From Channallabes apus (taxonomy: Eukaryota; Chordata; Actinopteri; Siluriformes; Clariidae): DNA of 64,000 nt. The translations under genes and the position numbers were made by a program. Under the pieces are notes generated by a model. The model was given only the letters and a program-made list of their open reading frames with translations. It did no database searches and had not been told where the DNA came from. The stretch is taken from NCBI GenBank assembly GCA_030522415.1, contig CM060126.1, positions 11,482,852-11,546,851 on the forward strand, written 5' to 3'. Of this stretch, positions 21,674-32,062 are shown in pieces. Numbering within the stretch: position 1 is the stretch's first letter; every line of letters starts with the position of its first letter.

Positions 21674-22651
21674 CAGTGGGAGCCACGTCAAACAGCCCCC
21701 TGGAGCATGACGGCTCCGTGGCAGGTCCATGAAGGGTTAATGCAGGCTTCGTGCACGAAATGTGATCCCCCGCGATGACGCAGTTAACGATGCCCCGCCC
21801 CATAAACGCCCCCATGCGCTTTCTAAAAAGATGGTTGCAATGCCGTATAATTCTGCCAGATGGAGCATTGACTGGCACAGTTAACTGCAGTGTCCAGGAA
21901 GCCCAATACCGTATCTTTAATATACAGACAGTTCTTGCATTGTCAACATAGTTTCATAAATAGATGAAAAAACAACAACAACAAACTGATTAATAAAACA
22001 GATTTGTTAAATCACTCAATACACAACCCATGATGATTATGCTATATATTATTTAATAATGAATTAATAAAATTAGTTAGTGAAATATTTTTAAGACATT
22101 CTGAAACGATCCTTAAAGACACGGTAGCGGCTGTAATTTGTCTATACCGATCATTGTAGGTACGGAATAAAAACGCAGGCTATGTACAGTATTTTATATT
22201 ACGGTGTATTTTACCTCGTTCCATTTAATATACTGATAGATAATATTTTGCTGCAAAGTAAAGCTCAAAATGTAATGTCTGCTTGGGTTTGTTTTCGTTA
22301 TATTTTTGATGATGTTTTCGCTGATTTTTTTTTCACTGATAGTCTACAAGTGGCATAAGAGGCAATTAATGGTGCATGCAACCTGGAATAAATACCTGCC
22401 CATATGGATCAGTATTTCTTTAGTCATTTAATCATGCATAATGCTCCCCCGTCAAAAGATCTGATGGGGCATTAATCACTTATCACAACTGTGAATGGAT
22501 GCGGCAGCAGAGACACATTAAATCCCTATAAACACTTGGAAACAATAGTAAAAAAGTTCCAGAGGGTTAGCGCCTGTTATACTAATGTATTTTTAAAGAT
22601 TTTTTTTTACTGCTTATATTTGATATTGATATTTGATTTTACGCAATTTCA

Positions 22652-22654
<3 letters not shown>

Positions 22655-22696
<42 letters not shown>
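22655..22696. repeat. GT microsatellite
   Basis: A GT run of about 19 units lies before the tRNA-like sequence. A second GT run at 23304-23344 is in the equivalent place of the second tandem unit. The frames crossing these runs are not genes. Confidence 0.9.
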
Positions 22697-22698
<2 letters not shown>

Positions 22699-22738
22699 AC
22701 GAGAGAGAGGATACTCTGACAAGACCAACTTCCGTGTG

Positions 22739-22823
22739 GCTCCCGTGGTGCAATCGGTTAGCGTGTGATACTTATAAAGCAGTCCAGGTGAAGCAATGCC
22801 GAGTTCGAGCCTCACCTAAAGCA
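22739..22823 (+). pseudogene. tRNA-Ile(UAU)-like pseudogene in element D, copy 1
   Basis: The sequence begins GGCTCCCGTGGTGCAATCGG, has D-arm GGTTAGCG, an ACTTATAA anticodon loop with anticodon TAT, and ends GTTCGAGCCTCACCTAAAGCA. This follows the vertebrate tRNA-Ile(UAU) gene, including extra bases after the anticodon where that gene has its intron. The 5' half of the T stem is shortened by several bases before GTTCGAG, and the 3' acceptor strand CTAAAGC no longer pairs fully with GCTCCCG. It is therefore not a working tRNA but still has A-box- and B-box-like sequences. Confidence 0.7.
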
Positions 22824-23310
22824 CCCAAAGCATTTTACTGCATATCGCGCTGTGTATGTGACAAATCAAATTTGAAAGTAAAGCTTAAAATTTAACTTCT
22901 ACTTGGGTTTGTTTTCGTTATATTTTTGATGTTTTCGCTGATAGTCAAATTGGCATAACAAATTGATTAATGGCGCATAATATCTGGAACAAATATCTGT
23001 CCATACGGATCAGTATTTCTTTAGTCATTTAACCAGCATAACGTCCCACATCAAAGATCTGATGGGGCATAAATCACTTATCACAACGGTGTATAGATGC
23101 AGCAGCAGAGACAGATTTAATCCCCATAAACATTCACACTTGAAAACAATACTAACAGAAGTAAACAGTTCTAGAGTGTTAGTTGCCTGTTATCACAGGA
23201 CAGGAATCACCTACAGGATACTACTGTATTTTTACTGCTCATATTTTTTACCCTAGTTTCATTTGGTTTTACGCGATTTCATGTGTTATTTGTGTGTGTC
23301 TGTGTGTGTA

Positions 23311-23351
<41 letters not shown>

Positions 23352-23399
23352 AGAGAGCGTGAGAGCGTGTGCGCGAGAGAGGGCTTTCATGCTGATTTA

Positions 23400-24960
23400 T
23401 CCAAGGTTACTAAAACCTGGCTTACTACCTATAAAATTATTTCAATTTAACTCATGGGTCTCAATCACAGATGACACGACAAATTATATACTCTGAAACG
23501 TTCATTTGAACATTTAAAAATATATACAAAAACATGAATACTAATGTTATCATGGTGTAAATTATTAACATTAGGTTAGGTCCTGCCCTTAATTAATTCA
23601 TATTATAATTACTTTTACATAGTATAGTTACTGGACTGACATGACCAAAAACTAGCTATTTCATTTAGCCTTTCTAAAATCAACCCATATATCATTTATA
23701 ATCAGAAAACATAAAACATATTATGATCTGTTCAACAGCCCATCTGTTTTAATTTAGTTTGTATTTTTTATTATTCATAAGACAACCTTTCAGTTTTGTA
23801 AATATTTTAGTTATAGTGTGTTAAGTCTTACTTTAGGTTAAACGTTTGAGAATTTGACCATCCAGCTTAGATAAATGTTACGTCATTGATTGATAAAATC
23901 TGGATTAAGGATATTTTATTATATAATTATATATATTTTTTTATTTTTTAGTTTCCCCCTGAGGGATTGCCACCTTATTGTGGTCAGGGGGTTTGCGTGC
24001 CTCAACACAATTCAGCAAATACAATACTGTTACTATACAGTAAGCCTAGGGAAAAACAGTGCTCGAACATGATGCCCCCTTCAAATTTCTGACTGCGCCC
24101 CTCCCCCCACCCCGTGTTGTCTGGTCTATGTATGGAACACTTACTTAAATTACTGGTTTGGTTTAAACATCGGGTATTACCTTACTCAGCAAAATAAATT
24201 CATTATTAACGTATTGAAGTATTTTAGTTAAGGACAAAAACTGTGCTTGTGTTTAGAACTGCTGAACAGCCAAAAACACACACACACCCATCCCCCCGCC
24301 AAAAACACACACACACATACAGAGCAATTAACACCATGTCCTACTCAGGAGTGGAAGGTGAGAAACCTCAATGGAGAATACCAAGTTTGTCGTTGCTCTT
24401 TTGGAGTTCTTAAAACCCAAAACATTTATTTATACTGAGAAAAAATTATTATGGGTCACAATCACAAACACAAATACATATAATCAAGTGTTTAACTGGT
24501 TTCATTTGTTTCTATGATCAATAATTATTATTATTATTTTCAGCCCAACTCTTTGACTATTTAAAACAAAGTTGTGTCCCATTTTTTGCCCACTGAAGTT
24601 GTTGGTTCAACTAAACAATTTTTAAATACCCAAACAATCCCCCAAAATTAAAACACGCAAACATGACTTTAACAATTCAATTTATTCTTCCAAAACTAGT
24701 CAAAGTTAAAACAGTAATTTATATAAAACAGATGAATACATGTTGTCTTTTTGCTTAAAGTTCATTAAACTACCCGGATACACCAGCTGCTTATAAGTCT
24801 CTATCTATAGTCCTTTTACATTAAAATATTAATTTTTAAAACATCAAAACTATTAAACATGGAACAGTTGAAGTCTTTGTTTCCCCCAAAGTACTGTATC
24901 AGACATTTTGCAGTTCTATGTTCAGAATATACAGTAGACCTGATCAAACATCATTCTAAA
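23400..24960. other. AT-rich noncoding interior of element D
   Basis: This stretch matches 56155-57940 closely. No gene was recognised; frames are short and not shared in length between the copies. A CA run is near 24276-24320. Confidence 0.6.
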
Positions 24961-24986
24961 GCTGTCGGACTGTGACGTCATCCCTC

Positions 24987-25085
24987 CTACATCTCCCTCA
25001 ACAGCTTGTTCACGCTCCTCCAGTCCTGTAGCTCCAAAAGTCCAGCCGTCAGCCGTCTGACCCCCCAATCCTCCACAGCGGAGCT
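24987..25085 (-). other. Candidate terminal exon inside element D (copy 1)
   Basis: The pyrimidine-rich 'ttctcctgttgtctttaagcag' type acceptor is followed by a 32-codon frame starting SSAVEDWGVRRLTAG and ending NKLLREM with a stop. The third D copy keeps the acceptor, the frame and the stop at 57985-58083, but all three base differences change the residue. The parent gene was not recognised. Confidence 0.35.
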
Positions 25086-25423
25086 CTGCTTAAAGACAAC
25101 AGGAGAATTTAGTGAAGACAAAGATAAATAAACTTTACAGAACATATAGTTCTAATAAAAATAATATATATTAATAAACCTATTTACCACAGAGTGTGTA
25201 AAATACTGTTTTGGGGATTCTGTAATGTAAATAAACTGCCTGTGCTAATGTTAACCAGTGAACAGTGTTAGTGTTAACCACTGACTGTCTGTATTATCGT
25301 CTGAATTAAATTAACCGAGAATTTACTTAATGCGCTTCTCATACAAATAAGTTAAGCGATATAACACTCGTATATGAGCATTAGTTCATCCCTGAGGCCA
25401 AACTATAACTTACTGAAGCCCCT

Positions 25424-25472
25424 CACACACACACCCCACACACACACACACACACACCCCACACACACACAC
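25424..25472. repeat. CA microsatellite
   Basis: A CA/CCCACA-rich run directly follows the point (25418) where homology with the third D copy ends, so the breakpoint of that copy lies next to a repeat. Confidence 0.85.
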
Positions 25473-26054
25473 CTCCCCCTCCTCCTCCTTAACTGATAAA
25501 CACTTCTGTGTTGTTATTCAGCTCGTTAACTAAGCGCTCGCGCTACCGCGGAAAGTCCCCGACAAAGTGTATAAAATATAAACCGGGTTATGAGCGTTAC
25601 TAGCTCCTGTACAGCTACCCTCAGTCTGTGTCCCTAATCAACTGCATCACATTATATTACAGTCACAGAAATAACCTGCAGATTAACTCTTAACCAGAGA
25701 ATAAATAAGCGCTGAATTTATCCAGACAACACGCGGTGAGATTCTCTTAGTATTTACAGAGAGCTCAAACACTCTTCATCGGGTAGTGCAGCTCTTGTAA
25801 TAGGGACATTAATAGTATTGTCGAAGCTTGAGCATGTTTTTGAGTTAAAGTGGAGTGACATTGTGAGTGTGTGACACTGACAGTAAGCTGTAATATTAAC
25901 CCCAGACTTGGTAAACAGAACATTAAGTTCTCTAAAGTCACATCTGACCGCTCCTGGTGCTGCCAGTGATATTTAAAACGGCCAATAAAAACTAAACTGG
26001 GAAATAAACTGTAAACTACCCCAAACACATTTTATAAAATAAAACATCACTTAC

Positions 26055-26100
26055 CACGAATAGTCCGTTAAGCCACCATCTTCATCTCTGTAGTTTGGCA
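26055..26100 (-). other. Candidate 5' exon with splice donor in element D (copy 1)
   Basis: On the minus strand, GC-rich sequence containing GAAGATGGTGGC ends at ATTCGTG followed by GTAAGTGATG, a near-consensus donor. Together with the acceptor at 25086 it gives the outline of a spliced, minus-strand gene fragment. It lies only in copy 1, because copies 2 and 3 end earlier. Confidence 0.35.
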
Positions 26101-26376
26101 GCGTCAGTTCGGCGGGGGTGGAGGCGGGTTGTTAAAATCACGTGATTGCAACTCAGCGCAGCTGGCTTGTTTTAACATGTTCTTGAGAACGAAGCACCAT
26201 CTAGTGGTGGCACCAGGTAAATGAATAAATAGGGCTTGAATGGGCGTGTTTACTGTGAAATCTTGACACGCCTTTCGGCCAGAAAAGGGAGGGGGATTAC
26301 GGCGTGAAAAGGCCATTCACACGCCATTTACACTTCAGCCACACGGTCGCGGCTATTTGGCATGGCTCCCACTGTA

Positions 26377-26894
26377 GCACACACGTGACGAACGATGGAG
26401 TCTCCGATGACCAGGACGTCGTGTGCCGTCTCGCGGAGAGGAGCGAAGCGGTTTCGGGTCGAGATGTCGAAGACGGGTGGCGGCGGAGGGGGAGAGGTCC
26501 TCGCCCGGGGCTTGGCGTGCTTCTTCCGCTGCTGCTGTATCCAGGGTCCGTGGTATCCCGGCGCCGGGGTGTAGGAAAACTGCGCGGGCTGCGTCCTTGG
26601 TGTGTTGGACCTGGGCAGAGAAACACGCGGGGTTGAGGTTGTCGGAGAGATTGTGTCACGCCGAGAATTTACCTGGGACAGGTGAGCGTCGGTCCGTGAC
26701 GATTCCAGCGTGGCTTTCCGCTGCTGTAGCCAGGCCAGCTTCACCTGTAGCTCACGGATCAGCTTCTCCACGGCCTCCAGCTCCAAATCCACCGAGTGCA
26801 GCTCCAATGTCTCCTCACCTGCACTCAGAGGCAGAATCACAACCGACATGGTGTCTAAACACGGAAAATAATCAGTGTGAAGAAGCGTAATCAA
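26377..26894 (-). pseudogene. L2 ORF1 N-terminal part, copy 1
   Basis: The likely start is MSVVILPLSAGEETL (ATG at 26849), followed by a coiled coil (VEKLIRELQVKLAWLQQRK), a proline-rich linker and the first esterase block DVLVIGDSIVRHV. The frame then runs into element D. Compared with copy 2 there is a frame break near 26650, where the SQVNSR region is followed by differing bases. Confidence 0.75.
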
Positions 26895-27106
26895 ACTTTA
26901 CAAACAAACGTGATAGCCGGGCTAACGGGCTAGCGATGCTAATGCCGGCTAAAAGCGGTGTGCTGCAGAACAATTAAAACTTAACGATATAACACGCGTT
27001 TCGAGTAAATGTATTATAAGATACTTATCCGTTTTATGTACACTCTTCGTAAGGGGACGAAAAAGTTTAAAAATTGGTCAGTATGGCGGAGCTCGGAAAA
27101 AAGCAG
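26377..27106 (-). mobile_element. L2-clade LINE copy 1, 5' part
   Basis: This is the upstream remainder of the LINE split by element D. It matches 35572-36314 up to 'gctcggaaaaaagcag', the probable 5' end shared by both copies, so copy 1 was full length before interruption. Confidence 0.85.
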
Positions 27107-27468
27107 AGTCTCAGCGTCCTCGTACAAGGGTTGCCTGTCTCCTAGCCTGGGTATTGTGCAGTTATGGGTTTTATAGTTTGAGTGTTCGTTTCTTTATTGG
27201 TTTTGTTCGTGAGTCTGGTTTTATATTCTTTTCTGGAATAAAGACTTTTGTTGCAAAACGCCCCTCTGCGCCTATGCCTGCCCTTTTTCTGCCCACGGCA
27301 TTTACCACAGCCATCACCCCCATTCGTGACAAGGTGCTAAAGGTGAATGTTAAACAGGTAGCAGGTGTCACAAATGCATTAATGATCAGTTCCCGGGTCC
27401 CACTGCCATCACTCGACAGGGGAGTGACCATATACCAGCTGGGCACTGCCTCTGGACCTGCATGTGTA
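27107..27468. other. Possible LTR fragment
   Basis: A 'ggaataaagacttttgttgcaaaac' segment (polyadenylation signal followed by T-rich sequence) is typical of the R-U5 end of a retrotransposon LTR. The rest up to 27468 is unassigned and no coding motif is clear. Confidence 0.3.
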
Positions 27469-28015
27469 TACTACCATTCAAAAGTTTTAGATCACTTGCA
27501 AATTTCTTTGTTTTTGTTTAGTGACTTATTTTCTACAACAATACTGGGGATTTCAAAACTATAAAATAACACATATGGAATTAGGTAATTATGTAACAAC
27601 AAAACCAACAGTTAGTTGTTATTTTAAGACACAGAGGTCAGCCTTTCTGTAATAGTTCTTGCAAGAAAAGTATTGTCACATGCATTTGCAAAATCCGTCA
27701 AGCACCATAATGAAACTGGCTCATTGCTCCGGACCCCATGACGGCCATCCCAGGAGGGCGAGACCAAAACCTACCTCTGCCGCAGACGAGAAGTTCATTT
27801 AGAGTTATCAGCCTGAAAAATGACCAATTAACAGCACCTCAGTTTAGAGGCGTTATGAAGTCTTTACAGAGCAGACACATCTCAATATCAACTTTTCAAA
27901 GGAGATTAATGCATTTTTTTGGATGCCTTCAGCACTCCTTTACAATGTAGAAAGAAATAAAAATCAGGAACGATCATGGAGTTAGAAAGTGATCTAAAAC
28001 TGTTGAACGGTAGTG
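27469..28015 (+). mobile_element. Deleted Tc1/mariner element
   Basis: Ends 'tactaccattcaaaagtttt' and, inverted, 'aaactgttgaacggtagtg' are flanked by TA (27467-27468 and 28016-28017). This is the 'CTACCGTTCAAAAGTTT' type of fish Tc1 end. The 547-bp interior retains only scraps of transposase (GPHDGHPRRARPK on the plus strand) with stops. Confidence 0.75.
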
Positions 28016-28017
28016 TA

Positions 28018-28465
28018 CATCCTCACTTCTTTCCTTCATCCCTCCTTAAATCACTTCCTTTCCCGAGTTTTCCAAAAAACTACACCTTTTACCATAAAAA
28101 CTAATCTCGTGTCTGTGTGTCTATTCAGTGCCCCGGGACGAAGATCTTACACAGGAAATTACTATGGTCTTCATAAAGTCTTTAATTCACTTAGTACTCT
28201 TAAATAATAATAAAAATTCAGATAAAAAAACATAAAATAAAAAACATTAAACCACACAAGTAATTAACAAAGTTGTTGATATGTTTATCAAATTAGCAGA
28301 AGATACTGGTTGAATGCCTGTGTGTAAAAATTTTGTGACTAATTGCTCCTAAATTATGAAGCAAGTTAATAATTAATGACTATTTTCCAAAAGATAATGA
28401 GCCACCATGGGCTCCAATATACTCTAAGGGTAAATGGTTAGATGCACACAGATGGGCTTATTACA
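28018..28465. other. Unassigned AT-rich sequence
   Basis: No gene or element recognised. Confidence 0.5.
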
Positions 28466-28469
28466 GAAG

Positions 28470-29980
<1,511 letters not shown>

Positions 29981-30399
29981 TGTACGGGCATGTTATTCCA
30001 CAAGTTCGGACGCATATCTTTCCTATTGAACTCATTTTCTCACAACACGGACGTCCATGAATTCTTTGTCTCTTCGTTTATCAAACGTTCAACACTTCTT
30101 ACAGTTTTCTTGCGTAAATTGACTATGGTTACAACAACTTGTTTGCTGTATCTTATTTGCAACTTATTTGCAGTGTTAGATTACGGTTTTAGATTACAGT
30201 TTTAGACTATGGTCAAAAGCTTGTGTTCTCCACAACTTCCCTATATTAACTGACTTTTACCGTGCATAATAATCATGCAACTATGCAACTATGGAATGAC
30301 GTCACACAACAACTTACGATTATCATAAATGAATGCTTAACTAATAAAATTTAAATGAACACAACAACAGAATCATAAAAATGAAATATAGCTCTTACA
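29981..30399 (-). mobile_element. BEL/Pao 3' LTR (probable)
   Basis: The 419-bp block is bounded by TGTACGGG and CTCTTACA (TG...CA). On the minus strand it follows a purine-rich AGGGGCTGGAAA that could be the polypurine primer, downstream of a BEL pol end at 30700. The second LTR is not in the window, so this is inferred from position and ends. Confidence 0.5.
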
Positions 30400-30699
30400 T
30401 TTCCAGCCCCTAATTGACAGGCAGGGAGACTGACAATTAAATTTATTAATTTTTTTTACGATAGAGCCATGCAGTTTTACCATTAACATTAATCATCGCT
30501 TTAAACCTTCTTAACCTTTTAAAAACCTTTTTAAACCTATTAAATGTATACTATTTGCCTTAAAGTGTTCATATCTTTGTGTACCAAAGAAACAGTCATA
30601 ACTAATTATGACATACTTAACAGTCCATTTCACATATGAGGCACAACTTGTCAATGGGTCTTTCCAGAGTTTAACCAGCACATGTCTCCAGGTCCTTTT

Positions 30700-30990
30700 T
30701 TAATCAGGGAACACTTTCGTGATTCGTCCGATGACCCATGAATTTCTTGGAGAAGACTTATTAATTATTAGAACTCCATCTCCAATCGAAAGTATTTTTT
30801 TTACTTGAAACCATTTGTGACGCTCCTGAAGCAGGGGCAAATATACACTCACCCATCGCTTCCAGAATAAGTCAGCAGGGTACTGAATTTGCTTCCACTT
30901 GCGACGTGCATAAATGTCCTCCTTTTTGAAAAGTCCACAAGGCAAGTTTGGTTGTCTTTTCATCAACAGCAGGTGGTTGGGTGTTGTTGT
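30700..30990 (-). pseudogene. BEL/Pao pol C-terminus (DUF5641-like)
   Basis: The frame reads TPNHLLLMKRQPNLPCG, then YPADLFWKRWVSVYLPLLQE, then GDGVLIINKSSPRNSWVIGR. This is the conserved domain at the end of BEL/Pao polyproteins, after the integrase. It ends with a stop at about 30700, in front of the putative LTR. Sequence upstream of 30990 is unrelated, so only the last roughly 95 residues survive. Conservation of W, P and G positions is good, suggesting a not very old copy. Confidence 0.75.
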
Positions 30991-31265
30991 GGAAAAATAC
31001 TCAGAGTCAGGCTTTGCTTACAGAAGATTACGACCTTTATTATCATGCAATAACGGCCGGAGCTGAACCATGGACACAACTGAAGTCTCTCGTCGTTTCT
31101 TCCATTAAATATGCACTGCCCGTTGTACTTCCCTCCCACATCTGTTTCCCATTTGGGGCCCTCTTTAGCTCACAATATAGGTGCCCCAATGTAAAGCTCG
31201 GGTTTCCTATGCAAGCGCACACAAAGAAGCCTATGTCTCAGCTTGCACGCACATCCCTGATTATA
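30991..31265. other. Unassigned sequence
   Basis: No gene or element recognised between the BEL fragment and the L2 tail. Confidence 0.5.
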
Positions 31266-32062
31266 TTCAATTCAATTCAATTCAATTCAATTTTATTTAT
31301 ATAGCGCTTTTAACAATGGTCATTGTCTCAAAGCAGCTTCACAAAAATTAAAGAAATTTAACAAAAAAAAAAATATATATATATAATATATTATATATAT
31401 ATAGAATAATTATATATAAAGTAATAAATAAATAAATAAATAAAATTATAATAGAAAATAAATAAATAAAAACAAATAATAATAATAATTATAGAAAAGA
31501 AAATAATTGGAAGTGTGGATGTGTGAGAAAAATGTGCAGATAATAATGAGACGAATGAATGAAATTTCTCTGATGAGCAAGCCAAGGGTGACGGCGACGG
31601 TGGCAAGGAAAAACTCCCTGAGATGGCATTAGGAAGAAACCTTGAGAGGAACCAGACTCAACAGGGAACCCATCCTCATTTGGGCGATAACAGATAGAAA
31701 TGATATAACATCTTGTGTGTTGTGCAGGTGAAAATTCAATATGACAGAAATTATTTAAATTGTCATGAAGACCAGTTCAGCATAGGGACGAGTCAGTAGG
31801 TGCAGAGGGCAGATGAGGTCTGGATCACTGGAAGCACAGGAGCAGCATGTGTAGCTCCAACCATCATAAAGCTGAATCCAGTTGGAGCTGGTCCTTCTCT
31901 GGATGCCTCAGGAACCTCGCAGGGTCGGCCTTTGTCTACTGAAGCTGGCAAAATCTCCCGATGCCTCGGGATGGGTAGAGAAATACAGAACAGATGGGGA
32001 GAATTAGCGTACTGTAGTTGCCATTCGGTATAGGTGTACTGGAGTATGAGTACTGGGATGAG

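Larger units (their letters stand above)
22255..23250 (+). repeat. Internal tandem duplication in element D (period about 620 bp)
   Basis: Two diverged units share the phrases 'aaagtaaagct', 'gtttgttttcgttatatttt', 'gatcagtatttctttagtca', 'gatctgatggggcat' and 'ggatgcggcagcagagaca' (first near 22255-22640, second near 22876-23260). The same pair exists in the other two D copies, so the duplication is older than the spread of D. Confidence 0.85.
21674..26374. mobile_element. Element D, copy 1: 4.7-kb TA-flanked transposon without visible transposase
   Basis: Termini CAGTGGGAGCCA (21674) and its inverse TGGCTCCCACTG (ends 26374) are bounded by TA on both sides. The uninterrupted sister LINE at 35570-35571 shows the empty TA site, proving the insertion and a TA duplication. 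TA plus CAGTG ends point to the Tc1/mariner superfamily, but no transposase frame exists in the 4.7 kb. The cargo includes an internal tandem duplication, a degenerate tRNA-Ile, GT/CA microsatellites and exon-like segments on the minus strand (26055, 25085-24987). Further copies are at 48176-50127 and 54866-58403. Confidence 0.75.

Noticed and set aside
22739..22823. Functional tRNA-Ile gene
   Set aside because: The T stem is shortened and the acceptor strands no longer pair fully; called a pseudogene instead.
22491..22895. 134-codon open frame on the plus strand
   Set aside because: It runs through a GT microsatellite and the tRNA-like pseudogene and is not maintained in the other D copies.
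25765..26028. 87-codon minus-strand frame inside element D as a gene
   Set aside because: It shows no family resemblance, no initiation context and no second copy for comparison.
27154..27564. 136-codon plus-strand frame as a host gene
   Set aside because: It crosses the LTR-like fragment and the terminal repeat of a Tc1, so it is a chance frame.
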